NCBI RefSeq assembly: GCF_014138285.1
Contig: NZ_JACGXN010000001.1
Span: 485,314 to 549,313 of the forward strand
Direction of reading: 5' to 3'
From: Phyllobacterium myrsinacearum
GTDB taxonomy: Bacteria > Pseudomonadota > Alphaproteobacteria > Rhizobiales > Rhizobiaceae
Length of the DNA stretch: 64,000 nt
This document shows, piece by piece, positions 48,315-58,617 of the stretch (position 1 is its first letter; the number at the start of each line of letters is the position of its first letter). Below the pieces are notes generated by a model. It ran no database searches. It was not told where the DNA came from and saw only the letters and a list, made by a program, of their open reading frames with translations. The translations under genes and the position numbers were made by a program.

Positions 48315-49610
48315 ATGGGCGTTGAAATCAGTCGCCTCTCCAACGGTCTGACGATTGCGACAGAGACAATGCCGCATGTGGAGAGTGTAGCCCTTGGCAT
48401 CTGGGTCAAGGCAGGATCACGTAACGAGGCGAGCAATCAGCACGGTATTGCCCATCTTCTGGAACATATGGCTTTCAAAGGAACGGAAAACCGCTCCGCC
48501 TGGAAAATAGCCGCGGATATCGAAGACGTGGGCGGCGAGATCAATGCCGCCACCAGTGTTGAAACAACGTCCTTCTATGCACGCGTCTTGCGTGATGACA
48601 TGCCGCTGGCGATCGATATTCTCGCCGACATCATCAACAGTTCCAAATTCGACGCCGAAGAGCTGGAACGCGAAAAGAATGTCATCATGCAGGAAATCGG
48701 CGCGGCGCATGATACGCCCGATGACGTTGTCTTCGACCGCTTTACCGAAACGGCCTTCCGTGACCAGACCATCGGCAGGACGATTCTCGGCACACCCGAA
48801 ACGGTCCAGTCCTTTTCATCAGCCCATCTGCGCAGTTATATGGATGACCAGTACAGCGCCGAGCGTATGGTTGTTGTCGCTGCCGGCGGTGTGAAACACG
48901 ACGATTTCGTGCGCGAAGTCGAAAGCCGTCTTGGTTCATTCCGGGCGAAAACGACGGCGCCGGAACCCGATGTCGCGCATTATGTCGGCGGTGATTTCCG
49001 CGAACAGCGCGAATTGATGGACGCTCAGGTCGTTCTTGGCTTTGAAGGCCGTGCCTATCACGTTCGCGATTTCTACGCCTCGCAGCTTCTTGCCATGATC
49101 CTTGGCGGCGGGATGTCTTCACGGCTGTTTCAGGAAGTCCGTGAAAAACGCGGGCTTTGCTATTCCGTCTATGCGTTTCATTGGGGCTTTTCCGATACCG
49201 GCGTGTTCGGCATCCACGCCGCTACGGGCCGCAATCATCTGAAGAAGCTTGTGCCTGTCATTATCAATGAACTGCACGAAGCGGCACGCAACATCGGACA
49301 GGACGAGTTGAACCGTGCACGGGCACAGTATCGCGCCAGCCTTCTCATGTCGCATGAGAGCGCCGCGAGCCGCGCCGGGCAGATTGCCCGTCAGTTGCTG
49401 CTCTACGGCCATGCTGTCTCGACGGAGCAGCTGGTGGAGCGCCTGTCCAAGATCACCACGGAACGTCTGACAGATCTTGCCGGACGCCTCTTCATTGACT
49501 CATCGCCGACTTTGGCGGCGGTTGGCCCGATTGCTCCGCTGATGAAGTTCCCTGATATTCGTCATGGGTTAGCACCAGCAACGCCGAGCCAGCGAAAAAT
49601 AGCGGTCTAA
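48315..49610 (+). CDS. M16-family zinc metallopeptidase
   Basis: 431 residues, mitochondrial-processing-peptidase-like. Inverted zinc motif HLLEH (His47, His51, with Glu50) in GIAHLLEHMAFKGTENR, and the distal Glu in the KNVIMQEI segment around residue 125. Two tandem M16 halves are expected; the second (about 220-420) lacks the HxxEH as usual. It may degrade or process peptides in the cytoplasm (no signal peptide). AAGGAG before the ATG; it follows thrC by ten bases, an arrangement conserved in related genomes as I recall. Confidence 0.93.
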   Translation: MGVEISRLSNGLTIATETMPHVESVALGIWVKAGSRNEASNQHGIAHLLEHMAFKGTENRSAWKIAADIEDVGGEINAATSVETTSFYARVLRDDMPLAIDILADIINSSKFDAEELEREKNVIMQEIGAAHDTPDDVVFDRFTETAFRDQTIGRTILGTPETVQSFSSAHLRSYMDDQYSAERMVVVAAGGVKHDDFVREVESRLGSFRAKTTAPEPDVAHYVGGDFREQRELMDAQVVLGFEGRAYHVRDFYASQLLAMILGGGMSSRLFQEVREKRGLCYSVYAFHWGFSDTGVFGIHAATGRNHLKKLVPVIINELHEAARNIGQDELNRARAQYRASLLMSHESAASRAGQIARQLLLYGHAVSTEQLVERLSKITTERLTDLAGRLFIDSSPTLAAVGPIAPLMKFPDIRHGLAPATPSQRKIAV

Positions 49611-49622
49611 CGGCTCAACGCC

Positions 49623-50204
49623 ATGATCGCCCTGCCCTTCCTGAAAAGCAATTCGCTCTCACTGCAGGGCGAAAGGCTTTATTTGCGGGCCCCGCAGGTT
49701 TCCGACTACCGGGCCTGGGCCAGTTTGCGCGCCCAAAGCCGGGATTTTCTGACGCCCTGGGAACCGCTTTGGAGCGATGACGATCTGGAGCGCAGTGCGT
49801 TTCGCCACCGGATTCGCCATTATGACGATGAGGCAGCGGCAGGGACGGCGCATCCCTTTTTTCTTTTCCACAACTCCGATTCGCGCCTTCTCGGCGGCAT
49901 CACGCTTGGTAATATCCGACGTGGCGTCGGCCAGAACGGCATGATCGGCTATTGGACCGGTGCACCCTACGCCGGACAAGGCTACATGGGCGAGGCCCTG
50001 AGGCTGCTGATAACCCATGCTTTTACCAAAGTACGGTTGCACCGGCTGGAAGCGGCCTGTATTCCAAGCAATGAAAGATCGATCCGCCTTCTCGAAAAAG
50101 CCGGATTTCAGAGGGAAGGACTGCTACGCTCCTACCTTAAAATAAATGGTATGTGGCAAGACCATCTGCTCTTCTCGCTGATAGAAGACGATGTGCGGCG
50201 CTAG
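49623..50204 (+). CDS. RimJ/RimL-type GNAT acetyltransferase
   Basis: 193 residues. The opening GERLYLRAPQVSDYRAWASLRAQ, LLGGITLGNIRRG near 90, the acetyl-CoA motif AGQGYMGEALRLLITHAF near 117 and the Rim-like NERSIRLLEKAGFQREGLLRSYLKINGMWQDH near the end identify the N-terminal/ribosomal-protein acetyltransferase subfamily. Substrate protein unknown. It follows the M16 gene by 12 bases and probably shares its transcript. Confidence 0.9.
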   Translation: MIALPFLKSNSLSLQGERLYLRAPQVSDYRAWASLRAQSRDFLTPWEPLWSDDDLERSAFRHRIRHYDDEAAAGTAHPFFLFHNSDSRLLGGITLGNIRRGVGQNGMIGYWTGAPYAGQGYMGEALRLLITHAFTKVRLHRLEAACIPSNERSIRLLEKAGFQREGLLRSYLKINGMWQDHLLFSLIEDDVRR

Positions 50205-50226
50205 ATAATTAACAAAGGTTGAATTC

Positions 50227-53127
50227 GTGGCATCATTGACCGGACTCATGCTGAAAGGCTTATCGAGGATTATTGTCCTCATCTTTTTGATGACGTCCAT
50301 GCTGTCGGCGGCCAACGCCTTTGAAACCATCAAGATTACCAAGGAAAGTACCGCGCTCGATCTCTCGAAGGCGGTGGAGATTTACCGGAACCAGGGTGAA
50401 ACCTTCCAGATTTCCACTGCCCCCGGGACGGACGGCATTGTCCGGCGTATCGAGGTTCAGGCCAATGACAGCCGCTCAACCGGCGACTGGGCGGCGTTCT
50501 CGCTGGCCAATCCCACCGACGAACAGATCGACCGCCTTATTGTCGCGCCGCACTTCCGTCTGGTTGGCTCGGGTTTCATCTGGCCGGATCTTGGCTCGAC
50601 CCGCATCACGTCGATCACTCCCAGCGAGGGTTTCGCACTCGACAGACAGGCCAGTGAAGACGCCGATATTTTTCTGGTCACGCTCAATCCCGGTTCCGTC
50701 ATTACTTTTGTCGCCGAGCTTGCTTCCCCCAACCTGCCGCAGGTCTATGTGTGGGAGCCGAATGCCTACAAGGATACGGTCAACTCCTATACGCTTTATC
50801 GCGGCATCCTGCTCGGGATTGCCGGTCTCCTCGCTCTCTTCCTCACGATCCTTTTTGTAGTCAAGGGAACATCGCTTTTCCCGGCAACTGCCGCTCTCGC
50901 CTGGGCCGTTCTTGCCTACATCTGCGTGGACTTCGGCTTCTGGAACAAGCTCATCGAGATAACACCCGGCAACGAGCAAATGTGGCGAGCGGGCACCGAG
51001 GTGGCGCTTGCGGCGACACTCGTGATATTCCTGTTTACCTATCTCAACCTGAACCGATGGCATGACAATTTCAGCTATGGCGCGCTGACATGGATTCTCG
51101 GTCTCGGTATTCTTTCCGGCGTGGCTATTTTCGATCCGCCGATTGCTTCGGGTATCGCGCGGTTCTCATTCGCCCTGACCATTATTGCCGGTATTGTGCT
51201 GATCGGCTTCTTTTCCTTCCGAAGTTATGACCGGGCCATCATGCTCATACCGACATGGCTGCTTCTGCTTGTCTGGATGACGGGGAGCTGGCTGACCGTA
51301 TCCGGTATTCTCGCCAATGACATCGTCCAGCCTGCACTGGGCGGCGGTCTGGTGCTGATCGTCCTGCTCATCGGCTTTACAGTGATGCAGCACGCTTTTT
51401 CCGGCGGCGCACTGCAGCAGGGTCTGTTCTCCGATGTCGAGCGGCAGGCGCTGGCCATTATCGGCTCGGGTGACATCGTCTGGGACTGGGACGTGCCGCG
51501 CGACCGCGTTGTCACGACCCCTGATCTGACCAACTTCCTTGGCGCGTCGGCGAGTTCGCTGCATGGGGCGGTTCGCAACTGGCTGCCGACACTGCATGCC
51601 GACGACCGTGACCGGTTCCGCACGACGCTTGACGTCATTCTGGAGAACCGCCGCGGCCGGATTTCGCAGACCTTCCGCCTGCGCGCCAATGACGGCCATT
51701 ATTACTGGTACACGCTGAAAGCGCGGCCGGTCATCGGGTCGGATGGTGAAATTGTCCGTTGTGTTGGCACGCTCATCGATGTGACCGAGCAGAAAAAGGC
51801 GGAAGAACGCCTGCTGCACGATGCGGTCCACGACAATCTGACCGGCCTGCCCAACCGCGAACTGTTCCTTGACCGCCTTGGATCCGTCATCACCATGGCG
51901 CAGACCGAAAGCAAGATTCGCCCCACCGTGTTCATCATCGACATTGACCGCTTCAAGCAGGTCAATGACGGGCTTGGCATGTCAGCGGGTGATACATTCT
52001 TGCTCACCGTCTCCCGGCGCCTGCACCGCCTTCTGCGCCCGCAGGATACACTGAGCCGGCTCTCCGCCGATCAGTTCGGCCTCATCCTGGTGTCGGAAGT
52101 CGAGCCTGCACGCATTGCCGCCTTTGCCGAAGCTGTCAAACAGGCGATCCGCGCGCCGATCGCCTTTGCCAAACGCGAAATCGTGTTGACCGCATCTCTC
52201 GGCCTGATCACCTGGACGAGCGGCAGCTCCGCCTCACCCGAGGATCTGGTCAAGGATGCCGAGCTTGCCATGTTCCAGGCAAAACGCTTTGGCGGCGACC
52301 GCATCGAGCCGTTCCGCCCGGCCTTCCGGGCCGTCGGCAGTGACAAACTGCAGCTGGAATCCGATCTGCGCCGCGCGTTGGAGCGGCATGAAATTCACAT
52401 CGCGTACCAGCCGATCGTGCGGCTGGAAGACAATACCATCGCCGGCTTTGAAGCGCTGATGCGCTGGGATCATCCGCGGCGCGGATCGATACCGCCGACG
52501 GAGTTCATTCCGATTGCCGAAAGTTCCGGCCTGATCGTGCAGCTTGGACTTTTCGTGATGCAGCATGCGGCTCAAGATCTCGTCAACTGGCAGCGCACCA
52601 TAGGGGCTACACCGCTCTTCGTCTCGGTGAACATATCCAGCAGCCAGCTGATCCGTCAGGACTTGATCGATGATGTGCGTTCCGTGCTGACAAAGACCCA
52701 GATCGATCCTGCAAGCCTGAAACTGGAATTGACCGAATCCCTGATGATGGAGAATCCCGAACGGTCGGCGCATGTGCTTTCAAGCATCAAGGCGATGGGT
52801 GTCGGCGTTTCGCTCGATGATTTCGGAACGGGCTATTCGTCGCTCTCCTACCTCACGTCTTTCCCGTTCGACATGATCAAGATCGACCGGTCATTCCTGA
52901 AGGCCGAACAGCCGCAGAAAGTCACACTGCTACGCTCCATGATCAGCATGGCGCATGATCTCGGTCTTTCGGTTGTGACGGAAGGCATTGAGAACGAAAG
53001 TGATGCGCTGCAACTGCGCCAGATGGGCTGTGAATATGCCCAGAGCTTCATGTTCAGCCCGCCCCTGACGCTCGACGTCGCGACAAAGCTATTACGCGAA
53101 CAGTTTCAGCAGTCAAAGGCATCGTAA
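50227..53127 (+). CDS. Membrane EAL phosphodiesterase, degenerate GGDEF
   Basis: 966 residues, GTG start. Order: signal peptide (1-32), periplasmic beta domain resembling 7TMR-DISM extracellular domains (33-185), about seven membrane segments (190-400), a PAS domain (about 415-525, WDWDVPRDRV onward), GGDEF domain (535-690) and EAL domain (715-955). The GGDEF motif reads SADQF (near 613), so cyclase activity is unlikely. EAL residues are intact: GFEALMRW near 739, SVNISS, ELTES, DDFGTGYSS near 863, MIKIDRSF and EGIEN. Predicted to hydrolyse c-di-GMP in response to a periplasmic signal. Confidence 0.93.
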   Translation: MASLTGLMLKGLSRIIVLIFLMTSMLSAANAFETIKITKESTALDLSKAVEIYRNQGETFQISTAPGTDGIVRRIEVQANDSRSTGDWAAFSLANPTDEQIDRLIVAPHFRLVGSGFIWPDLGSTRITSITPSEGFALDRQASEDADIFLVTLNPGSVITFVAELASPNLPQVYVWEPNAYKDTVNSYTLYRGILLGIAGLLALFLTILFVVKGTSLFPATAALAWAVLAYICVDFGFWNKLIEITPGNEQMWRAGTEVALAATLVIFLFTYLNLNRWHDNFSYGALTWILGLGILSGVAIFDPPIASGIARFSFALTIIAGIVLIGFFSFRSYDRAIMLIPTWLLLLVWMTGSWLTVSGILANDIVQPALGGGLVLIVLLIGFTVMQHAFSGGALQQGLFSDVERQALAIIGSGDIVWDWDVPRDRVVTTPDLTNFLGASASSLHGAVRNWLPTLHADDRDRFRTTLDVILENRRGRISQTFRLRANDGHYYWYTLKARPVIGSDGEIVRCVGTLIDVTEQKKAEERLLHDAVHDNLTGLPNRELFLDRLGSVITMAQTESKIRPTVFIIDIDRFKQVNDGLGMSAGDTFLLTVSRRLHRLLRPQDTLSRLSADQFGLILVSEVEPARIAAFAEAVKQAIRAPIAFAKREIVLTASLGLITWTSGSSASPEDLVKDAELAMFQAKRFGGDRIEPFRPAFRAVGSDKLQLESDLRRALERHEIHIAYQPIVRLEDNTIAGFEALMRWDHPRRGSIPPTEFIPIAESSGLIVQLGLFVMQHAAQDLVNWQRTIGATPLFVSVNISSSQLIRQDLIDDVRSVLTKTQIDPASLKLELTESLMMENPERSAHVLSSIKAMGVGVSLDDFGTGYSSLSYLTSFPFDMIKIDRSFLKAEQPQKVTLLRSMISMAHDLGLSVVTEGIENESDALQLRQMGCEYAQSFMFSPPLTLDVATKLLREQFQQSKAS

Positions 53128-53145
53128 GGGCTGGGGACCGAGGGA

Positions 53146-53748
53146 TCAGGCGTGGCCGGCAACCGAAGCCAGGCGCGACGGATCAACGCCCATATGCGCC
53201 AGAAGCCGGTCATATTTGCTCTCGAGGTCCGTATCGAACAGCAGGTCCTGCGGCGCGCGGCAGGTGAGCCAGCCATTATTGGCGATCTCGTTTTCCAGCT
53301 GTCCAGCGGCCCAACCGGAATAACCCAATGTCATCAGGGCACAGCGGGGGCCACGGCCGCCCGATATGGCGCGCAGAATGTCCACCGTGCCGGTCAGACA
53401 AATTTCCTCCGAAACAGGCATGGTTGAATCGGTCAGATAGTCGTCGGAATGCAGGACGAAGCCCCGGCGCATCTCCACCGGCCCGCCATTACGCACAATG
53501 AAATCCCGCGTGCGGTCGGGCAGCATGATGGCCTGATGTTCGTCAAGGACACCAAGTTGCACGAGAATTTCGGAAAATTCCATTTCCTGCGGGCGATTGA
53601 TAATCAGCCCCATGGCACCCTTGTCCGAATGCGCGCAGACATAAATCACCGAACGCGCAAACCTGATGTCTTCCATTCCCGGCATCGCCAGAAGGAATTG
53701 ACCATTCAGAAACCCGGTCTCTTTGTTTGCCGTTCTGAAAATCTCCAT
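53146..53748 (-). CDS. AlgH/YqgE (UPF0301) protein
   Basis: 200 residues. The family landmarks are [10 protein letters not shown] at the start, [20 protein letters not shown] near residue 38, [14 protein letters not shown] near 90, and [21 protein letters not shown] near 143. Function unclear; AlgH has been linked to alginate control in Pseudomonas. The start gives about ten residues more than usual. It converges with the EAL gene (18 bases apart) and diverges from the DsbD-alpha gene. Confidence 0.9.
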   Translation of the reverse strand: MEIFRTANKETGFLNGQFLLAMPGMEDIRFARSVIYVCAHSDKGAMGLIINRPQEMEFSEILVQLGVLDEHQAIMLPDRTRDFIVRNGGPVEMRRGFVLHSDDYLTDSTMPVSEEICLTGTVDILRAISGGRGPRCALMTLGYSGWAAGQLENEIANNGWLTCRAPQDLLFDTDLESKYDRLLAHMGVDPSRLASVAGHA

Positions 53749-53922
53749 CGAACAAAGGTATCAAGGATTGCGCAAATGACAACGGTTTTGAGCAAGGAAA
53801 TGCAAAAATGGCCTGAATCCGGGCTGTTGACGCTTCCAGAATAACACGGCACTCACACAGAAATGATGGGCGAATTCCGCGATATCCTTGATAAGGGCAA
53901 AAAGCCCTGTAATTGTCCGCGC

Positions 53923-54732
53923 ATGAAAATGAACATGCCTATGCTTCTTGCATCCACATTTACTGTCCTGATTTTCGCTTCGCCATCTCAGGCAGGCAAT
54001 TCGGATTGGACAAAAACACCCGGTGGCAGTGTCCGGCTGATTATCGACAATCCGGAGAAAGGTGCGAGCGAAGTGCGCGGTGCTGTCCAGATCAATCTTG
54101 ATCCGGGTTGGAAGACCTATTGGCGCGAACCCGGCGATGCCGGTGTGCCTCCTGAACTCGCCCTGACCCAAGACGGAAACATCAAAAGCTCTTCGCTCGG
54201 CTTTCCCGCACCGCACCGGTTTGAGGACGGCGGTTCGAAATGGGCCGGCTACAAGAAATCCGTTGCCCTGCCGGTTGTCCTGACACTGACCGATCCGTCC
54301 AAGCCGGCTCATCTGAAGGGTCACGCATTTCTCGGTATCTGCGAGGCCATCTGCATCCCGGTCACGGCGGAGTTCGATATTCCCATCGACAACAGCCCGA
54401 CCGATGCGCTGACCAAGACCCTTGTGAGCGACGCATTTGCCGCTTTGCCAGGCAAGGCCTCGACTTCGTTCGGCGTCAAGAGCGCCGTGCGCAAGGATGA
54501 TCATGTGAAGGTCACGGTGCAGGTCCCGGCGGATCAGCCGCAAACGGATCTCTTCGTTGCGGGTGAAGGCGGCGTTACGTTCGGCATGGCCAAGCTGAAA
54601 AGCCATGAGGCAACCAGCGCCGTGTTCTCAGTCCCGGTGCTCTCCGGCAAGGACAAAAAGGCTGTCGCGCTGAACTATACGCTGGTTCAGGGAGAAAACG
54701 CTGTTTCAGGCAAAGTCGAAGCATCGGAATAG
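53923..54732 (+). CDS. Stand-alone DsbD-alpha-like exported protein
   Basis: 269 residues from the ATG at 53923 with a signal peptide ending SPSQA. It matches the N-terminal domain of DsbD/ScsB-type reductases: PGWKTYWREPGDAG near residue 65 and FLGICEAICIPV near 138, whose CEAIC holds the redox pair. The membrane and thioredoxin parts of DsbD are missing, so it must get electrons from another protein, or be a copper/stress-resistance factor. It is 83 bases upstream of a peroxiredoxin. Confidence 0.85.
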   Translation: MKMNMPMLLASTFTVLIFASPSQAGNSDWTKTPGGSVRLIIDNPEKGASEVRGAVQINLDPGWKTYWREPGDAGVPPELALTQDGNIKSSSLGFPAPHRFEDGGSKWAGYKKSVALPVVLTLTDPSKPAHLKGHAFLGICEAICIPVTAEFDIPIDNSPTDALTKTLVSDAFAALPGKASTSFGVKSAVRKDDHVKVTVQVPADQPQTDLFVAGEGGVTFGMAKLKSHEATSAVFSVPVLSGKDKKAVALNYTLVQGENAVSGKVEASE

Positions 54733-54815
54733 CAGCCGGACACTCTCGACTTTTGGTCAGGCACGCCCTATCTGCGATAGGTCTCAATTCATTATTTTCA
54801 TCAGGGAGCCAATTC

Positions 54816-55301
54816 ATGACAATCAAGGTAGGCGAACGTTTGCCGGACGCAACGTTCAAGACAAAGTCCGACGAGGGTGTCAGCGAAATCAGCTCGGACG
54901 CATTGTTCAAGGGCAAGAAGGTCGTGCTGTTTGCCGTGCCGGGTGCATTCACCCCAACCTGCAGTATGAATCACCTGCCCGGCTATCTCGAGAACCGTGA
55001 TGCCATTCTGGCGAAGGGCGTCGATGCCATCGCCGTGGTTGCGGTCAATGATCCGCATGTAATGGGCGCCTGGGCCAAGGCCACCAATGGCGAAGGCAAG
55101 ATCCAGTACCTCTCGGACGGCAATGCGAGCTTCACCAAGGCTGTCGGCCTCGATATCGATCTTGCTGCGGGAAATATGGGCGTGCGCTCCAAGCGCTATT
55201 CCATGCTTGTCGAGGACGGTGTGGTCAAGGAACTCAATATCGAGGATTCGCCCGGTCAGGCCGTTACATCAAGCGCAGCGACGCTGCTTGGTCAGCTGTA
55301 A
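54816..55301 (+). CDS. Peroxiredoxin, Prx5 type
   Basis: 161 residues from the ATG at 54816 (GGGAG upstream). Peroxidatic Cys49 is in PGAFTPTCSMNHLPGY, the signature of Prx5/glutathione-peroxiredoxins; no second conserved Cys is present, suggesting a one-Cys mechanism reduced by glutaredoxin or a thiol. It reduces H2O2 and organic peroxides in the cytosol. It follows the DsbD-alpha gene, a possible thiol-redox pair, and is closed by a strong terminator. Confidence 0.94.
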   Translation: MTIKVGERLPDATFKTKSDEGVSEISSDALFKGKKVVLFAVPGAFTPTCSMNHLPGYLENRDAILAKGVDAIAVVAVNDPHVMGAWAKATNGEGKIQYLSDGNASFTKAVGLDIDLAAGNMGVRSKRYSMLVEDGVVKELNIEDSPGQAVTSSAATLLGQL

Positions 55302-55327
55302 AACCGCAAGATCAAGCCAGATATGCC

Positions 55328-55356
55328 AAGGGCCGGTTTTACCGGCCCTTTTGTTT
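55328..55356 (+). terminator. Intrinsic terminator of peroxiredoxin gene
   Basis: Perfect 10-bp stem (AAGGGCCGGT / ACCGGCCCTT), loop TTT, then TTTTGTTTT on the plus strand. It lies between the convergent peroxiredoxin and rnhA stops. Confidence 0.93.
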
Positions 55357-55360
55357 TCTA

Positions 55361-55804
55361 TCAGGATTTGTTTTTGAAGGGCGCCATGCCGGTGCGGGCG
55401 AGTTCGTCGGCGCGCTCATTCTCCGGATGCCCCGCATGGCCCTTGACCCAGTGCCATACGACCTTGTGACGCTTGCGCGCCTCGTCAAGGGCCTGCCAGA
55501 GCTCGGCATTCTTGACAGGCTTCTTGGCAGCGGTTTTCCAGCCGTTGCGCTTCCAGCCCTCGATCCAGCCCGATATGCCGTCACGAACGTAAACGGAGTC
55601 CGTGTAGAGATCGACGGAGCACGGTTCCTTCAGGGCGTTGAGCGCGGCAATAGCCGCCATCAACTCCATGCGATTGTTTGTGGTATCCGCTTCGCCGCCG
55701 GAAAGTTCTTTCTCATTGCCATTCCAGCGCAGAACCGCGCCCCACCCCCCCGGGCCGGGATTGCCGGAACAGGCACCATCGGTAAAAACCTGAATTGACT
55801 TCAC
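55361..55804 (-). CDS. rnhA: Ribonuclease HI
   Basis: 147 residues, degrading RNA in RNA-DNA hybrids. The active-site carboxylates are in [15 protein letters not shown] (Asp9), [10 protein letters not shown] (Glu), [13 protein letters not shown] (Asp) and the C-terminal NERADELAR. Its ATG overlaps the thrB stop by four bases (ATGA), so it is translated with thrB. Last gene of the minus-strand run. Confidence 0.96.
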   Translation of the reverse strand: MKSIQVFTDGACSGNPGPGGWGAVLRWNGNEKELSGGEADTTNNRMELMAAIAALNALKEPCSVDLYTDSVYVRDGISGWIEGWKRNGWKTAAKKPVKNAELWQALDEARKRHKVVWHWVKGHAGHPENERADELARTGMAPFKNKS

Positions 55805-56781
55805 GAAGCAGCACTCACTGGCAAAAGGCCATATTCTTCGGCGGATTTGATCTGGCGATGGAAGCGCATGCGGCGCACATATTCCATCGGGTCTTTCTTG
55901 ACGACAAAACTACCTTCGGGAACCGTCAGCCAGTCATAGAGCCGTGTCAGCATGAAACGCAGGGCGGAGCCGCGTGCGAGAATGGGCAGGCTGGCAGCCT
56001 CCTCCACCGATAGCGGACGCACGGAATTGTAGCCGCGCAGCAGCGCCGTCCCCTTGGTCAGATTGAAGGAATGGTCTTTTTCGAAGCACCAGGCGTTCAG
56101 GCAGACCGCCACATCATAGGCCAGCAGATCCGTGCAGGCGAAATAGAAGTCGATCAATCCGGAAAGCTTGTCACCGAGGAAGAACACATTGTCCGGAAAG
56201 AGGTCCGCATGAATGACGCCCGTCGGCAGATGTTTTGGCCAGTGGGCTTCAAAGAATGCGAGATCGGCTTCTGTTTCATTGGCCAGCCCCGGCTCAACCC
56301 GATCGGCATTGTCCTTCGAATTGTTCCACAATGGCCGCCAGCCGTCGACCGACAGCGCATTGCTGCGGCGCATGGGAAAATCCGCGCCGGCGACATGCAT
56401 GCGTGCCAGCGCCTCGCCTAGCGCGTGGCAATGCTGCACCGTGGGCCTGCGCATCCACATACCCTCAAGAAAGGTAACGATGGCCGCCGGGCGGCCTGCG
56501 AGCTCACCTATACTGGAGCCATTCTTCTGCCCGACAGGCAAGGGACAACTGATCCCCTTGCGCGCCAGATGCTGCATCAGTCCGAGAAAGAACGGCAGAT
56601 CGTTGCTGTTCACACGCTTTTCATAGAGCGTCAGGATGTAGGAACCCTTGCTCGTATGCAGCAGGTAATTGGAGTTTTCGACGCCTTCGGCGATGCCCTT
56701 GTAGGAGCGGAGTTCGCCGATGTCATAATCCTTGAGAAAGTGTGCGAGATCGATTTCGTTGATATCGGTGTAGACGGCCAT
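55801..56781 (-). CDS. thrB: Homoserine kinase, ThrB (APH-fold)
   Basis: 326 residues. This is the aminoglycoside-phosphotransferase-fold homoserine kinase of alphaproteobacteria, with the opening [23 protein letters not shown] site GVENSNYLL, the catalytic loop [14 protein letters not shown] near residue 195, and [12 protein letters not shown]. It phosphorylates homoserine for ThrC. It starts one base after ispH's stop and overlaps rnhA; one transcript is likely. Confidence 0.95.
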   Translation of the reverse strand: MAVYTDINEIDLAHFLKDYDIGELRSYKGIAEGVENSNYLLHTSKGSYILTLYEKRVNSNDLPFFLGLMQHLARKGISCPLPVGQKNGSSIGELAGRPAAIVTFLEGMWMRRPTVQHCHALGEALARMHVAGADFPMRRSNALSVDGWRPLWNNSKDNADRVEPGLANETEADLAFFEAHWPKHLPTGVIHADLFPDNVFFLGDKLSGLIDFYFACTDLLAYDVAVCLNAWCFEKDHSFNLTKGTALLRGYNSVRPLSVEEAASLPILARGSALRFMLTRLYDWLTVPEGSFVVKKDPMEYVRRMRFHRQIKSAEEYGLLPVSAAS

Positions 56782-56782
56782 A

Positions 56783-57790
56783 TCAGTGGCTTCCGTTGAC
56801 GAAGGCCATGTCGCCGCTTGTCAGTTCCACATCGCGCAGATCGCGCATGACATGGAAATTCTCGGTCTCAATGGTGGTCTCGGCAAGTTCGATCGACACG
56901 GAATAGCGCTCCGAAAAGGACTGGATAATTTCATCGACAATGATTTCAGGTGCTGACGCACCGGCTGAAAGACCGACTGTCGAGATATCGCCGATGACAT
57001 CCCAATCGATGTCTGCAGCCCGCTGCACGAGAAGCGATTGCAGCGCGCCGGAGCGCTCCGCCACTTCGACCAGCCGCTTCGAATTGGACGAATTTGGCGC
57101 GCCGACAACGAGGAACAGATCGCAGCCGGGCGCAGCGGCCTTCACGGCATCCTGACGGTTTGTGGTGGCATAACAGATGGATTCGGCTGCCGGTGCGGTC
57201 AAGTCAGGGAAACGGCCCTGCAAAGCTGCGATGATCCCTGCAGTGTCGTCGACGGACAGGGTTGTCTGCGTAACGAAGCCGAGATTCTTCGGGTCCTCCG
57301 GCTGATACTTTTCGGCATCTTCGATGGTTTCGATCAAGGTTACCGCGCCCTCCGGCAATTGCCCCATCGTTCCGATGACTTCAGGGTGGCCGGAATGCCC
57401 CACCAGAATGACATGCCGTCCGAGCCGCTGATGGCGCATGGCCTGCTTGTGCACCTTGGAAACAAGCGGACAGGTTGCATCGAGATAGAAGAGGTTCTTG
57501 TGTTCTGCATCTTCGGGCACCGATTTCGGTACGCCGTGCGCAGAGAAGACCACGGGCTGACTGCGATGCTCTGCCGGAATTTCGTCGAGTTCTTCGACGA
57601 AAACGGCACCCCGCGCCTGCAAGCCCTGCACCACGTAACGATTGTGCACGATCTCATGGCGAACATAGACCGGCGCACCATATTTTTTCAGCGCCAGAAC
57701 GACGATCTGAATGGCGCGATCCACCCCGGCGCAAAACCCGCGCGGTCCGCACAGGCGGATTGTCAGTGGTTTCTTGTCAGCCATGGTCAT
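56783..57790 (-). CDS. ispH: HMBPP reductase IspH
   Basis: 335 residues from the ATG at 57790; the ATG at 57784 is an alternative and a TTG lies further upstream. It performs the last step of the MEP pathway, making IPP and DMAPP. Three cluster cysteines are in [26 protein letters not shown] and [10 protein letters not shown]. The HGVPKS and TQTTLS(V)DDT segments are typical. Located between SURF1 and thrB, on one minus-strand run. Confidence 0.96.
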   Translation of the reverse strand: MTMADKKPLTIRLCGPRGFCAGVDRAIQIVVLALKKYGAPVYVRHEIVHNRYVVQGLQARGAVFVEELDEIPAEHRSQPVVFSAHGVPKSVPEDAEHKNLFYLDATCPLVSKVHKQAMRHQRLGRHVILVGHSGHPEVIGTMGQLPEGAVTLIETIEDAEKYQPEDPKNLGFVTQTTLSVDDTAGIIAALQGRFPDLTAPAAESICYATTNRQDAVKAAAPGCDLFLVVGAPNSSNSKRLVEVAERSGALQSLLVQRAADIDWDVIGDISTVGLSAGASAPEIIVDEIIQSFSERYSVSIELAETTIETENFHVMRDLRDVELTSGDMAFVNGSH

Positions 57791-57842
57791 AAGTCTCGCG
57801 GAAATCAAAGCGTTGGGGCATGCCCATGGAATTGGGCGGCAA

Positions 57843-58610
57843 TCAGCGGGAAGTCAAGTCCGAAGGTTCAGTTTGTGACTCGGCAGGCCGCTTTCGTCTC
57901 ACCATCGAGATAATGACAATGGCCAGCAAGGTCGCCGCCAGACCATACCACGTGACAGCATATTGCAGGTGGCTGTTGGGCAGATCGATGATCGTAACAC
58001 CGCCAATCGGGAAACCGCCGGGATTGGGCGTCTTGTCCGCATCAATAAAGAACGGCACCAATTGCTGGGGATTGATACTGGATTGAGCCGCCATAACAGG
58101 CAGGTCTTTCCAAAAGTAGATATTCTTGACCAGATCATTGTCCGGAAGGATCGATGATGGTTTTCCGTCGAGCGGATTGCGCGCAAGCCCGGTAACGGTC
58201 ACTGGCCCGGGGATTTCGCCCTGCCGCCGTGTGGATGCGTTCTTCTGATCATAGGGCACGAAACCGCGATTGACGAAGACAGCGCGGCCGTCGTCGAGTT
58301 GCAGCGGCGTATAGACGAAGTAGCCGGAATAACCGTCATAGGTGGAGAAGAAATGCCTTTCGCGATCATTGAGCAAACGTCCGGTGACAGTCACGGGCCG
58401 ATATTCGACATCGTGCTCCTGCGCCCAGATCTTTTCGATCTCCGCCAACGGCAGCGGCGCGGAGTGTGTGCGCGCGGCTATGGTCGCAAGCAGTGCTTCC
58501 TTCCATTGCAGGCGTTCCACCTGCCATGTGCCAAGTCCAATCAGGATGGCAAAGAGAACAGTGCTGAGGATCAGCATGATCCACGGAAACCGGGTCGGTT
58601 TTGCTTGCAT
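57843..58610 (-). CDS. SURF1-family cytochrome oxidase assembly protein
   Basis: About 255 residues from the ATG at 58610, preceded by GAGTG; an earlier ATG at 58625 overlaps the DUF983 end. N-terminal membrane segment ([23 protein letters not shown]) and C-terminal one (about residues 220-245) with the SURF1 patterns [20 protein letters not shown] and [13 protein letters not shown] between. SURF1 assists haem a insertion into subunit I of the aa3 oxidase, matching the nearby cta genes. Confidence 0.93.
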   Translation of the reverse strand: MQAKPTRFPWIMLILSTVLFAILIGLGTWQVERLQWKEALLATIAARTHSAPLPLAEIEKIWAQEHDVEYRPVTVTGRLLNDRERHFFSTYDGYSGYFVYTPLQLDDGRAVFVNRGFVPYDQKNASTRRQGEIPGPVTVTGLARNPLDGKPSSILPDNDLVKNIYFWKDLPVMAAQSSINPQQLVPFFIDADKTPNPGGFPIGGVTIIDLPNSHLQYAVTWYGLAATLLAIVIISMVRRKRPAESQTEPSDLTSR

Positions 58611-58617
58611 TGCAATA

